From Sporodiniella umbellata (lineage: Eukaryota > Mucoromycota > Mucoromycetes > Mucorales > Rhizopodaceae): a stretch of 41,851 nucleotides of DNA. A model generated the notes under the pieces. The model was not told the DNA's origin. It ran no database searches and saw only the letters and a program-made list of their open reading frames with translations. Shown piece after piece: positions 30,230 through 41,403 of the stretch (the stretch's first letter is position 1; each line of letters begins with the position of its first letter). The stretch covers positions 1-41,851 of the forward strand of contig JAIXMR010000149.1 in assembly GCA_025677835.1 (NCBI GenBank), read 5' to 3'. The position numbers and the translations under genes were made by a program.

Positions 30230-31970
30230 ATGGATAGGAGCAACAGATATGAATATGAATATGATCCAAACGACAATAATAATAACACTAATAACAACTC
30301 TCTCGAACCATTTGACAATCAAGATCAATTCTCTACCAATTACGAAGATTTTTTATATGACCCTTCAATCCAACATTTTTATCAACCTTACCTATTGCTC
30401 AACTACCCCCCATTTGCTTATGGAGAACAGCAGCAACAGCTTCCATACCATCTTCCAGAGAACTTCAACAATACCTTAAACCAAAACCCTATACATCTTC
30501 CCTACTCCACTCTTCCTTCTCAGTCCCTTTCAACACAACATCAGTATTCGTCACAGCTCGAACCAGTTGCCTCAAGTTCTTCTAGAAAGGAGCAGGACGT
30601 CTTTAATGAATTAACCCACCTGGCAAAGAAGAATATTGTTCGCCCACCCCGGTCCAAAGAGCAACAACATCTGACTGGAAAGGGCTTTAAAAGAGCAACC
30701 GAAGAAAGCCATGTACTTGACAAATACTATCGTTCACATCCACAGCCTAAAAAGTATAACAAAAAAAAAAAAAAAAAAGTGAAAAGAAAAAAAAAATATA
30801 ATCAAAAAAAAATTTTTCTTATATTTTCTTGTACATTCTATACTAGCGAAACAAGTTACCAACTGAAGATTGTACAACAGCCTTCACGAGCAAGAATGTG
30901 CGGATTTGGAGATAAGGATAGACGATCTGTTGTACCTACGCCTATTCTTCAATTATTTGTTAAAAGCGACAATGGAAAAGAGTTGGATGTCAAGTAAATA
31001 TTTATAAAAAGAAAAAGAATATATTTTTTTACCTCTTAAAAAATGGTAATAATTCCTAAAAAATAAGTTACATGTCAAAACCAAAAAAAAAAAAAAAAAA
31101 AAAAAAAAATCTCTGCCTATCTATCCATATCTATCCTTTGATCTAGAACTTTCGACGCTACCTTTCTTGTAGTCATGTGCGATTCCTGCTTAATGGAAAC
31201 CAAAGAGGAAGATACAATACTTCAACAAAGAAAACCGAGCATGATTTCGCAGTCTCAGGTCAACGTCTTTTCTTCTGTTGATAAGAGCAAAGGAAACAAC
31301 CATTATGTAAAGAACTTGGTTGGTACAACTGTGGCATCAGCAAATAAACTTTACGACCTAGAAGGAAACCTGGGCATCTTTTTTGTTTTTCATGATCTTA
31401 GCGTTAGAACAGAAGGTATGTTTCGTCTCAAGTTTTCTTTAATAGATGTCAACCCGTAAGTCACCGTGCCATGTACCATCATTAATAGGATTAACTAATG
31501 TAATATTTTATACATACATCACCTCACCCCTCTACATATGCACAATTTATTCAGTAGTTTGCTTCCAAGCGATAAAGAAAAGCCTTTGTCTACAGTAATT
31601 GAAACTGTCTATTCGAGCCCATTGACTGTATATTCTGCTAAAAAATATCCTGGTGTTTTACGTAAGTTTACACACATGTTTATAATCAATAAAATAACCT
31701 AAAAAACTTTTTTTTCTTATTATTACCACTATTATAATTTATTTCTTTTAATTATCCATTTATATATATATATATATATTATATATATTTTATATACACA
31801 TACAAACATATATATATATATATATGTACACACACACACACAAATATAAATCGTTACGATTACCGTTTCTAGAAGCATCACCACTATCACTGTGTTTTTC
31901 TCAGCAAGGAGTAAAGATACCTATCAGAAAAGAGACTAAGAAAACAAACACTCAAGTTGACAGTAACTAA
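30230..31970 (+). CDS. Velvet-domain transcriptional regulator
   Basis: Fungal velvet-family DNA-binding regulator (VeA/VelB/VosA group) controlling development and metabolism; nuclear. Five exons: 30230-30753, 30847-30993, 31147-31455, 31555-31661 and 31873-31970. Phases agree and give 394 residues. The N-terminal 175 residues are rich in Asn, Gln, Tyr and Ser (possible activation region). The velvet domain spans about 179-381: YQLKIVQQPSRARMCGFGDK with DRRSVVPTPILQLFV, FDATFLVVMCDS, NLVGTTVASANKLYDLEG, GIFFVFHDLSVRTEGMFRLK and FSLIDVNP, VYSAKKYPGV, and SPLSLCFSQQGVKIPIR. The last motif is near-invariant in velvet proteins and confirms exon 5. Between FDATF and NLVG a Ser/Gln-rich insert of about 40 residues recalls the split domain of VelB. 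Introns 1, 2 and 4 carry A-runs or TA repeats. Confidence 0.93.
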
Positions 31971-32560
31971 ACGCCACAAAGTTACACATACGGTTTTATG
32001 TAAAACTACGATCACTTTTATGCATATACACACTTATACACATATATATCAAAAAATATACCTCTATGCCTACACCCCTCTCTCAAAAAAAAAAAAAAAA
32101 AAGAAAATACACTCTATGCATACATACATGTCGAATCCATATAAATTTCAAATCATGGCCAAATTCATTTAAAGACTCGATAAATAAAATATCAAAGCTA
32201 TCTATGATTTATGCTCTATTCTTGTTTTGTACTTTAAGTCTGTGTTCAAAAATAGACCTTTGTCAAGTATCTTTTGCCTTTTTTCCTTTTTTTTTTTTAA
32301 CCCCTTGTTCTAAATTAAAACTTTTTATCTCAGGAAACTTTGTTTCATTTTTTTTAATTTTTTGTGTGATCCAAAAGAGATACACGTTTTTGTTTATTTG
32401 GATAGATAAAAATTACCATTCTAAAATACATCTTGATTTAATACTTTCTACCAACTCCTTGTTTTTTTTTTTTTTTGGATAATGTTTTTAGATAGGCCCT
32501 CAATCTTTTTTTTTTTTAAAAAAAAAGCGAAAAACCTCATAAAAAAAAACTTGTTAACCT

Positions 32561-32591
<31 letters not shown>

Positions 32592-33904
32592 TCCTTTACA
32601 TATGTATTCAAACTTAAAATACTCTTTCTTTTTTCTTAAATTTATCCTTAACAAAAAAAACTGTTTTGTTTTTGTCAATAAAGCGACACCTCCTTATAAT
32701 GTTTCTAAAAAAAGCAAACAAGATTTTAATTAAGTAAAAACTAGTTTTTCTTTTTACCGTTTTCTTTTTCAAGGAGGCGTGTGTGTGGGTGGGTGTTCAT
32801 AGAGCAACTCTCTACCTTTTTGATTTATAATCTTAAAAGGGTTTTTTGTTAACTGCTTTTTCTTGGACCACCAAGTGAAAGGGATAAAATGCAGTCCCTG
32901 CTCTTTCTTTTCCATTGATACAGAGCAAAAAATTCCTTTGAACGTCTGATTTTTTATTGTTATTTATTAGACCACACATCCAAACAAAAAAAAAAAAACG
33001 GAGCGACGGGAGTAAAAGGATCCTATTAAATACCTAATGTAAATTTATTCATATAGCTTTTTATAGGCCACAAGTAGTCAGGTACGTACATCAGAATTGC
33101 ATTGGCTGGAAAACACCAGCTATCCCAAGGCGTTTCTATTATAAAAATGCTGTTATATTATTTAATCTACAGCCCATATTTTGTTTAGTTTATTTGGTCT
33201 ACTCTCAGCCCAACTTTATTTCTTAATAAGCAAAAATTGTTCCGTAGGTTTCACTCTTGTAAATCACATAAAACCAAAACCAATACATATGACTTTACAT
33301 CAATTTGATAATAAAGTGCATTGATTCTTTCTATTGAAAGCTGTCTTTAAGAGGCATTTATTAGGCCTCCAAAATTATTGAAAAAGAGAGTTTCGGATTG
33401 ATTTTACCTTTTTATTTAAACTGTTTTACTGAGCTATTTGTATTTTGTTCTTATTACAACTTTACACAGCATTTTTCTTTTTTTTTTTTTTTTTTGAAAA
33501 AAAGTTTGGATACACAAACTAAAATAACATAAGCCTTTTATATTGGATACCTAAAAGGTATGGTATGCGCAATGGTATTCTAAATACTTGTAAAGTATAG
33601 ATAAACACTTTGCAATGAGGTAACAAAAAAAGTGGGTCACTTGTTCTTGCAACACGTAAACTAGTGAAAATTTTTATATAGTAGTGAATACACTTGAATT
33701 TTGAGATGTATATTTAGAAATGTTCTATAAATATTACTGCTTCTTAACATTGGTGCATATTACTGTGAGCAAAACTAGGTTGGGCCAATAAAAAAAACAG
33801 TTTTTGTAAATTAAGACACGGATGTGAGACGCCATTAAGAAAGTGAGACGTAGGTACAAATGTAGGAGAAAACAGTTTTGAGAAGTTTAGCTCGCCTTTG
33901 TTCT

Positions 33905-33941
<37 letters not shown>

Positions 33942-34401
33942 GACGGTGTCCTTCTTTTTGTGATCACCACAACAGTATATGCAACAAGCTTTTTCCGCGC
34001 TTCCCAACTACCCATTATTTTTTTTATCTCCTTGGGCATTTTTAATCCCTCTGAGACACTCTCCTTTTTCCTTGCTAGTTTTGAGGCAAACCAAAGCTGT
34101 ATTTTAAGATGGACTTATTTGAAAGTAGTGAGCAGTATGAAAAAAAAAAGTAGTGTAGTGATATCATGATGCTATGCTAATGAGAGTAGACATGGCCGTA
34201 TTCTACGTCAGATCCATAAATCGTATATGTATTGTACAGCATACATGACTTAGATAATCCCACAGCTCTTATTTCATTTGCGGCAGCATTCAGTCTTAAG
34301 GCATCACAAACTGGACTTGAAATAATTCTTTTTGTGTCTAGTGACCTTGGCTCAATTTATCGATTGATATGTATACTTTTTCTTCCTCAAACTAACATGT
34401 A

Positions 34402-34478
34402 CAGTGTTTCCAAAACCAGTGTCAATTTTTATAATAAAAACTATAGAAAAATATACGACATCAGTTTTGGAAACACTC
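34402..34478. mobile_element. 77-bp MITE-like element with Tc1/mariner-type ends
   Basis: The left end CAGTGTTTCCAAAACCAGTG and the right end, read on the minus strand as GAGTGTTTCCAAAACTGATG, are near-identical inverted repeats (18 of 22 positions including a perfect 14-bp core). The element is bounded on both sides by TA (34400-34401 and 34479-34480), the target duplication of Tc1/mariner elements. The interior is AT-rich and non-coding, so mobility would depend on a transposase elsewhere. Seen directly; classification is inferred. Confidence 0.65.
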
Positions 34479-34736
34479 TATGCTCAAAAAAAAAAAAAAA
34501 AGAAAAAAAGAAAACAGAAGTTTTGGGAGGAAAAAGCTAAGGTGCAATAATATAAACATAACAATAATAGCTCTAAACTAAACTCTAATTGAATATACCG
34601 ACTCTTATCAAGCACAAATATTATGATGAAGGTGGCTATTACGCAAAGCAGTTTGTGCGGGCTTCGTCATCCAAGAATCAAACAAGGCAAGATGTAAATG
34701 AGTTTTCTTTGAACCTTTTTCATCATTTTTCATGAG

Positions 34737-34752
34737 GCTGTTATATAACAGC
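34737..34752. repeat. 16-bp perfect palindrome
   Basis: GCTGTTATATAACAGC in non-coding DNA. It is followed about 20 bp later by a small hairpin GCACT-GAAT-AGTGC. No gene context explains either. Confidence 0.6.
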
Positions 34753-36141
34753 TGGTTTTAATAAATAGAAATAGCACTGAATAGTGCCATAAAACGCTAA
34801 AAAAAAAAACGTAAGATAGAGCTGTAACGATAATACACCTAAAGAGGGTGTTCTCGTTTACTCCGGCTATCATTAAGAAGGATGCGATTGCGCAATATCA
34901 AGTTAATTTCATAGCTATAAACCAACAAAGACTTAAAAAATAGAAACCTTACGAGAGAGTAACCCTTCTCACCACTAGAAAAACAAAACTAGAAGTCACC
35001 ATAAGACTGGAATATAGTGAAGTTTTGATAGATAAAATCCGAAACGTATATGACCACCTTCGTGAACTATTATATCATATTGAGTGTGGACAAAGCAATT
35101 ACAAAAAACCCTTCTTGTAGAGTTTTTAGTATGTCGTTAGTCAATAGGGATTAAAGAAAACCCTAAATCGTAAGGGCCTCCCAAAAAGCCAGGCAGACCT
35201 TTCTACACGCTACAATACTGCGACTTTATTAATAAAGAAATATAGTCATTGTATTGATGCCATTTGCGTCAAAGTGACTATAGCTTATACAAATGATGCT
35301 GTTGAAAGCTTACCTAATGCTTAAAACCAAAAGGTTCTTTTCAAAAAGGCAGGCTAACTCTTCATTTAATCTCAATCTATCTGGCCTAGTTTGATAAATG
35401 AGTCTTAAAAAACGTTGCCAAATCGTATAGGAAGGCATATCTTTGTAGCCTCAATGAAATCAGAAAGTTGTCAATTGATAACAAATGTCATACCATTTCT
35501 ATTGTTAGTATGTCTAAGTTTGTCACATCAAAAAACCTTTTCAAGTCTCCTGGTGACTATATTCCAGTGCTTACTCAGGTTTTAATGAATACGAAGAGGT
35601 TGGCCAGAAACTATCAGAAGCTCAGTAATCGCCTCGCCTTTTTCCCTTGAAAAACTGACAATGTCTAGCTTCCCCAGTATTCGTATCCACGTTCTATTTT
35701 CCTATCCTTGTTCCAATTCTATTTTGAAAGTTCAAAATTATTTTTTGTTGGTCTAGCTTAGTTTCTCTTGGTGTAAAAAGAGTACACTGTTGTTTTCTAA
35801 GACGAAGCTCTTAATAAAACTACCAAAGTCTATTTATGTACTCTTGCTATTTTTGTTTATGTACAACCCAATAAAAAAACAACGACAATGTATGTACACT
35901 ACTGGTCAAAATAAAATATAGTTCCAATTTTTGAAGGATCGTTAGGTAACAAATAAAGCTTTTATATATGCAAAGTAATAGAAAAGAAGCATTTATATTG
36001 TATATTCATACGATTTCTTTAGTACATGTATACAAAAAACATCCACACACATGCACGTTTTTTTATATTTTTTTCAATACATATTTTTATTTTATGATTC
36101 CTGCAATTAAAAAGGTAAGCTAAAAAAAAAAAAGGAATTTT

Positions 36142-36981
36142 TTAGTAACCAAGGGCGGCAATAGAGGCATTGATGTCTTTAACAGAGTCAGCCTTAGCAG
36201 CAACAGCCTTCTTTTGAATAGCAGCAAGAGAAACCTTGCGTTGGTAGTAAGCGGCGGACTTGGCCTTACGCTTTTCTTCGAGCTTGGCAACAACATCTTG
36301 GTACTTCCATCCGACTTCATGAGAGATACGGCCGATGGTAGTGTACTTGCGTCCAGGCTTAAGACGAAGGACACGGAGAGCATCAGGAACAACCATACGC
36401 TTGACACGGTCGTAGGGAGCAGGGACACCTTCAAAGAGCTTGATGCGATCCAAAGCAGCAGCACCACGGGCAGTCTTGTGGGGAACCATACCACGGATGG
36501 CCTTATACAAGATGCGAGAGGGAGCACGGAAATGGAAAGGACCACGGGTGGGGTTGACAAGACAACGCTTGTTAAGATAAGCATGGTACTTTACTATGAG
36601 ATTTTTTTTTTTTTTGTGGAAAAGTTGTTTAACGCACTGTAGACTCTCTTTTTCTCTTTCTCTATTCAATAATACATACACTTGTTACGGAAAAATTCTC
36701 CAGAAACATTCAATTCTTCGCAACGAACAACAACAACCTTTTGGCCGTTAAGGGCTTGCTTGGAAATGATAGAGGCAAGACGACCGAGAAGGTGACCCTT
36801 ACCATCAATGACAACAACCTAATCAGCAAAAAAAGCAAATCGATTAGTTTTTTTTTTTTAAAAAAAAAGAAACAACGATTAAGAATAGTAAAAAGTAAAA
36901 AAAATAAAAACAATGGTTTTCTTTTTTTTTTTTTTTTTTGAAAAAGGCTGGTTTCTAGTTTACCTTTTCAAAAGTAGACAT
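36142..36981 (-). CDS. RPL16: 60S ribosomal protein uL13 (L16/L13a)
   Basis: Structural protein of the large ribosomal subunit. Exons 36981-36964 (six codons), 36818-36680 and 36593-36142 give 202 residues, matching yeast Rpl16 (about 199). Seen: [130 protein letters not shown] and a basic Ala-rich C-terminus. Codon use is strongly biased (highly expressed). The tiny first exon and an intron close to the ATG are typical of fungal ribosomal protein genes. Confidence 0.97.
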
Positions 36982-37332
36982 GATTTTTTTAGTAGCAGGG
37001 AAAGAGAAGGGGAGGTGTGTTTTGATGCAAAGTGATTTTTTCTCTCTCTCTCGCACTGAGACGCCTTCTAAGCCACTGTAAAAACCATGTACGGTCCCTA
37101 AGCCACTTTATACGAGCCTACAAGTGGACGGAATTTGAATACTCAGCTAGTCAAAAAGGTATATCAAGACATATCATTGGCTGAACAAAAAAAATTCCAA
37201 ACTTAAAAGCTCAATATTTTAGTATGAGGAATCAACTTGATTCTACATGTCTTTCTAGGGCCTGCATTATCAATTACTAAACAAAACAGCACTATCAGAT
37301 ACTTTGAGCTTGTAAATTATTACACTTTGCCG

Positions 37333-37363
<31 letters not shown>

Positions 37364-38336
37364 CAAAAGAGTGAAATGCTGTGCTTTCGTTCAAGATCAT
37401 TGACATCTATCGCTCCACTCTACCCAAGTAGTTAACAAACTCCGCAACTGATGTTTCAAGCTAAGCAAATGGTCAAAAGTAACTTTTTGATGAAACTTCA
37501 TCTGACAATTCAGCTTTAACTTTGGATTCAATTTTTTTTTTTTAAAAAAGAGAGCAAGAAAGATTAGCGTGTGCAGAAAAGAAGCCTTTCATTCAAAGGC
37601 ATCTTTGACTCCACTACTGAAAAAAAAAAAAAAAAAAAGAAATGTACAAATGTATTTTGTACGAGTACATCTAGAAACATAAGAATTTGATAGAATTGTA
37701 GATATTCAAAAGATCCATATGTTTTGAAAGACGCTTTGGATGACAAAGTACTGTAAAGTGTTGTGATTGCCAAACGTTTAAAAAGTTGAAGGTCCTCCTA
37801 AAAAAAAAAAAAGGGTTCTATAGTATCAATAGGAGTGTATGGTCACGTATATTGGGTTTTCAATGACCAACTGTTTTTTGACAAAAAAGCTTGTAATTTG
37901 TATTTATTAAACATATTTTGTATCTATTCGTTTTTTTTTTTTTTTTCGTTCTCTCTTGCCGTACTTCTTTTTTCTTTAAACGAGGTAAAGGAGTCCATGA
38001 TAAGCGCACGGCTATCACGTTCACAATTGTTCACCTACATTTTCAAAAGAATAACTGAGTAAAAACTGCTGATGAAGTTTTATATAGAGATACAGGCAAC
38101 CATCGAATTCTAAGTGTGATGTACGTCAGTCAACCAAACGATGAGTTGGCAAAAAGAATTTCCTTTAAACGAAAAAAACAAAAAAACAAAACACTGCTTG
38201 AACCCAAACACAATAGTATCGAAATCGACTCCTATGACGGACAATAACAACGACTGGAGCTATGTTTCTTTGGGATTTTTGTTTTTATTTTTTATTTTTT
38301 ATTTTTTTTTTTTTTTTAATTTTTAGAAAAATCAGA
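36982..38336. other. Spacer between uL13 and the RGS gene
   Basis: 1.36 kb, AT-rich. A CT-rich stretch (TTTCTCTCTCTCTC, about 37037-37050) and two copies of CTAAGCCACT (about 37068 and 37098) lie upstream of uL13 and may belong to its promoter. T-runs lie at about 37334-37363, 37932-37945 and 38299-38317. No gene supported. Confidence 0.5.
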
Positions 38337-40055
38337 CTAATCCTGTTCTATTAATTTTAGGTATACGCTATTGAAAATATTCCAACACACTTCAGTTCGA
38401 GCTATTTCAAACAAACCAAGAGTGATGAGGGTATGATCTGACGTGTCCACTTTGATGATGGAAGATAGTTCTTGGTTTGGCATTGAGTGATTGGGATTAT
38501 CCCATAAGGGTATAGTTGCATTGTATGAACGGTCTGGCTGTATAGATGTACGTTTTGCATGGGCAGCCAAATGAGGGTATTTTTTATACAGATTGAGGAA
38601 CGCTTTATCTAGGGCGGCACGAGCTTTGTAAGAAATATTGACTTGAAATGCAGCGCTTTCTCGAACAAAAGATTCGTAGAGTTCGACACATTCAGGCAAC
38701 AGATGATCTGGCACGGGTTGTGAGAGATGATAAGCTTCAGGGGAGTCTGAAGAGGAGGGCGGATAGTGACGATCGGATATGTTGTATTCGTTTCTTAATT
38801 TTTCTTCCAAGCTTAAAAACTTTTCATAAAACAATAGATTTTCAGAACTGAAATCCCGTATGGCATGTTCCTGAAGTTGATTCATCAAATAAGGGTCTGC
38901 TAATGAACGCTCCAGGCATTCGATGGTATGTTCAAGTGGTAAGGAGAGGGAAGAAATCGGCCTGGGCGCACCACCACCGATATCAAAGTTTTCAGACACG
39001 CTGCCTTTTCGATAGCGGCTAAAGATTTTTTTGAATTTATAGGTTTGAAGGGGTAGGTAGCCTAACAGGGGAATCACGACCGAGACCAGATGAGCCAATG
39101 CGGTGAAAAAGACCACCCAATTGGCAGGAGCAAACACACGATGAATATAGAGCCGAGGGTTGGTCTGAGCTGGTGAAAGCTTGAAGAAAAAAACAGCATA
39201 GAGTAAAAAGAGAGGTAGTCCGATAAAAGAAATCATCCAGAGCTCTGTCTTGATCCCATGGGCATCCGAATTGTTCTTTAGACTATAGGAGATGACAGGC
39301 ATCAGAACAACAATGAAGAAGCCAAACATGCCCATGAGAGCATAGGCACCCCAGGTGGTGTCACAACGATGCAAAACAAGAATGGCATGCTGCTGTGATG
39401 GTATAGTGACTGCAAGAATGATGATGATGGACACACCATAGATTAAAAAAGGAGTCCGCAAAACGTTTTTCGGTTTTCGCTGGTTATGAACAGTATACCA
39501 TCTGTACTTTTTGTCCTTGAGACACAACAACTTTTCTTCATCTGACATGCGTGAGTATTTGAATTTAAATTGGTTGAGCTCATAGAGGTATCTAAGTCTG
39601 TAAGCTCTTGTACAGTAAGCAAACATCCAGGTATAGAATCCAACCACTGAACCGTACAGAACCAAATAGCAGGCAATGGTGGGATTGAATGCCTGTGCTG
39701 CAAAAAAACTGGAGCTGAATAGCAAATGGCCAAAGGCGCCTAAGGTGGTGCACGCAACCGATTTTTTTTGTAATGAATAGCGTTTCCAAATTAACCTTAG
39801 CCGGTTTTTGGAGTTGACATCATCCTGTGATGATAGCTTTTTACTTTTTTTAGTGGATGCACAATAAATAAATAATAGAGTTGTAAGCAAAATGAAAAAG
39901 GCATTGAATATGGTTGCAGCAAAATAAATTCTACCAGAAATGAATTTCCGTCTTTCACTCCAACAATCTTCTGTGGTCATGTTGTGTAAAAAATAATGCT
40001 CTTGTAATGTCGCAGGGTCGGTACATAAAGGTATTGGTTCAAAAGCATAATACAT
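38337..40055 (-). CDS. Seven-transmembrane protein with C-terminal RGS domain
   Basis: Membrane protein combining a receptor-like 7TM region with a cytosolic regulator of G-protein signalling domain, which speeds GTP hydrolysis by G-alpha. Single exon, 572 residues from MYYAFEP. Hydrophobic segments are visible at about 45-65 (IYFAATIFNAFFILLTTLLF), then around LGAFGHLLFSSSFFAAQAF, CYLVLYGSVVGFYTWMFAY, FLIYGVSIIIILAVTI, WGAYALMGMFGFFIVVLM, MISFIGLPLFLLYAVFFF and WVVFFTALAHLVSVVIPLLG. The RGS box follows (ECLERSLADPYLMNQLQEHA, then RDFSSENLLFYEKFLSLEEK, VRESAAFQVNISYKAR), plus a C-terminal EIARTEVCWNIF. The frame stays open upstream through TA/TG repeats (Tyr/Ile/His-rich), which I exclude. 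It resembles fungal GprK/RgsA-like and plant RGS1 proteins in layout; the ligand is unknown. Confidence 0.88.
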   Translation of the reverse strand: MYYAFEPIPLCTDPATLQEHYFLHNMTTEDCWSERRKFISGRIYFAATIFNAFFILLTTLLFIYCASTKKSKKLSSQDDVNSKNRLRLIWKRYSLQKKSVACTTLGAFGHLLFSSSFFAAQAFNPTIACYLVLYGSVVGFYTWMFAYCTRAYRLRYLYELNQFKFKYSRMSDEEKLLCLKDKKYRWYTVHNQRKPKNVLRTPFLIYGVSIIIILAVTIPSQQHAILVLHRCDTTWGAYALMGMFGFFIVVLMPVISYSLKNNSDAHGIKTELWMISFIGLPLFLLYAVFFFKLSPAQTNPRLYIHRVFAPANWVVFFTALAHLVSVVIPLLGYLPLQTYKFKKIFSRYRKGSVSENFDIGGGAPRPISSLSLPLEHTIECLERSLADPYLMNQLQEHAIRDFSSENLLFYEKFLSLEEKLRNEYNISDRHYPPSSSDSPEAYHLSQPVPDHLLPECVELYESFVRESAAFQVNISYKARAALDKAFLNLYKKYPHLAAHAKRTSIQPDRSYNATIPLWDNPNHSMPNQELSSIIKVDTSDHTLITLGLFEIARTEVCWNIFNSVYLKLIEQD

Positions 40056-40918
40056 AGTATATTTATATAAATCAAAGCAAAGGCAATTATGTATATAAAG
40101 TTTATCTATATATGTATGTATATATCTATATATACAGTATGCCTGTATAGAGTTATCTATAATATGTATGTTGCGTATATATGTATATACAAAGGTAAAT
40201 ATAAGTGTGTGTATATATGTATGTATGTGTGTGTATGTGTTTCTATAGTATAGAGCTAAATATGTAGAGGTACTGTATATATATATATATAGATATATAT
40301 ATATACGCACAAGTAAAAAGAAAAGAGAAAGAGAGGGACATTTCAATTTAACAACAGAAAGGGCAAAATAAAAGTCAGCTGCATCCCATCATAGTTTGTC
40401 GCGAGCTTTGCGCCAATGAGGTAGTTATAAGTCACGCATTGACTATTATCTCAGAACAAAAACCAAAAAAAAAAAAAAAAAAAAAAAAAAAGCAAAAAAT
40501 AGCGGCAAGTTTCCATAAGCTATGCCATGTTTATGATCTTTATTAGAAACAAGACACTATTTCTTTACTTTATAAAAGAAGCTCCTAACAGCTTTTTTTT
40601 TTTTTTTGCATACTTGTAGGAGGGCTAGACTAAAAACATGACGTTGAAGTCTTTTATGGTACGAAATATAGCACGGATTCAATCAAGAGCAAGATTTCAC
40701 TTTGAAGTAGAACTTTTTTTTTTTTTTTTTTTTTTTTTTGCAACATTCCAAAGACTGTGTAGATGTAACGTTTTAGTGATCTTTTATACAATAAAAGGAT
40801 GAATCAACCCCTTAACTATAAAATGCCTGCTGGAAGACGTATGCTTACTTATGTAGCCACGTACTGTTAGTATATAAACAAAGAAACGTGCGTTGATAAT
40901 ACTCGAGGTTTTCATTTC

Positions 40919-40955
<37 letters not shown>

Positions 40956-41403
40956 ATCGATCGCTCCTAAACAAAGACACCTCATGTTTCTCTTTTGGTT
41001 GTAAAAACTAAAAGACTCCTGAGACGCATGAAACAAGCCAATCTTTTGTTACACCTACTTTTCAAGTTGACAATGGCTCAAGGTGATTGATGTATGTATG
41101 ATTATTTGCAATGCAAGAAAAGAAAATGGAAAAGTTGGCAGTCAAAAGCGATGTATTTTCTTTATAGCCAACAAAATCAAACCATGAATGGCATGGAAAC
41201 CCTTACTGGATTGTTTAAAACATTAGCAATCCATCCGTTATCCCACGCTATTGTCATTCGGAGTTTTGGCAGGGAAACAGAGAGACGTGATTGGTCATTA
41301 CGCGCTGTCTGGGTTTCTGACGCGTTGTGACTGACTAGATTTATAGAGGGATTTGGACTTGTTTTGTTCATTTCTTTTTGCTTCTAAACCAACGATTTGG
41401 ACA
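40056..41403. other. Divergent spacer between 7TM-RGS and the terminal HAD gene
   Basis: Just upstream of the RGS start lie TA/TG/CA microsatellites (about 40090-40310), then A-runs and T-runs (40467-40491, 40709-40739, 40920-40953). Near the HAD gene GATTGGTC (about 41289) is a CCAAT-type box. The ORFs at 41094-41330 and its antisense look like chance. No gene supported. Confidence 0.5.

Larger units (their letters stand above)
31971..36141. other. 4.2-kb AT-rich, apparently gene-free region
   Basis: It contains TA and TG/CA microsatellites (about 31760-31850, 32570-32590), T and A tracts (a T-run of about 34 near 33907-33940), a 77-bp MITE-like element (34402-34478), a 16-bp palindrome (34737-34752) and a possible single Tc1/mariner end near 35893. 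Short ORFs such as 35468-35650 and 34232-34540 match nothing I know. It could be decayed transposon DNA. Confidence 0.5.

Noticed and set aside
33744..34007. Poly-Lys minus-strand ORF with CC/CYCC cysteines
   Set aside because: It needs a TTG start and passes through a T-run of over 30; no homologue recognised.
40056..40346. N-terminal extension of the 7TM-RGS protein
   Set aside because: It is translated TA/TG/CA repeat (Tyr, Ile, His, Thr); the family-like start is MYYAFEP at 40055.
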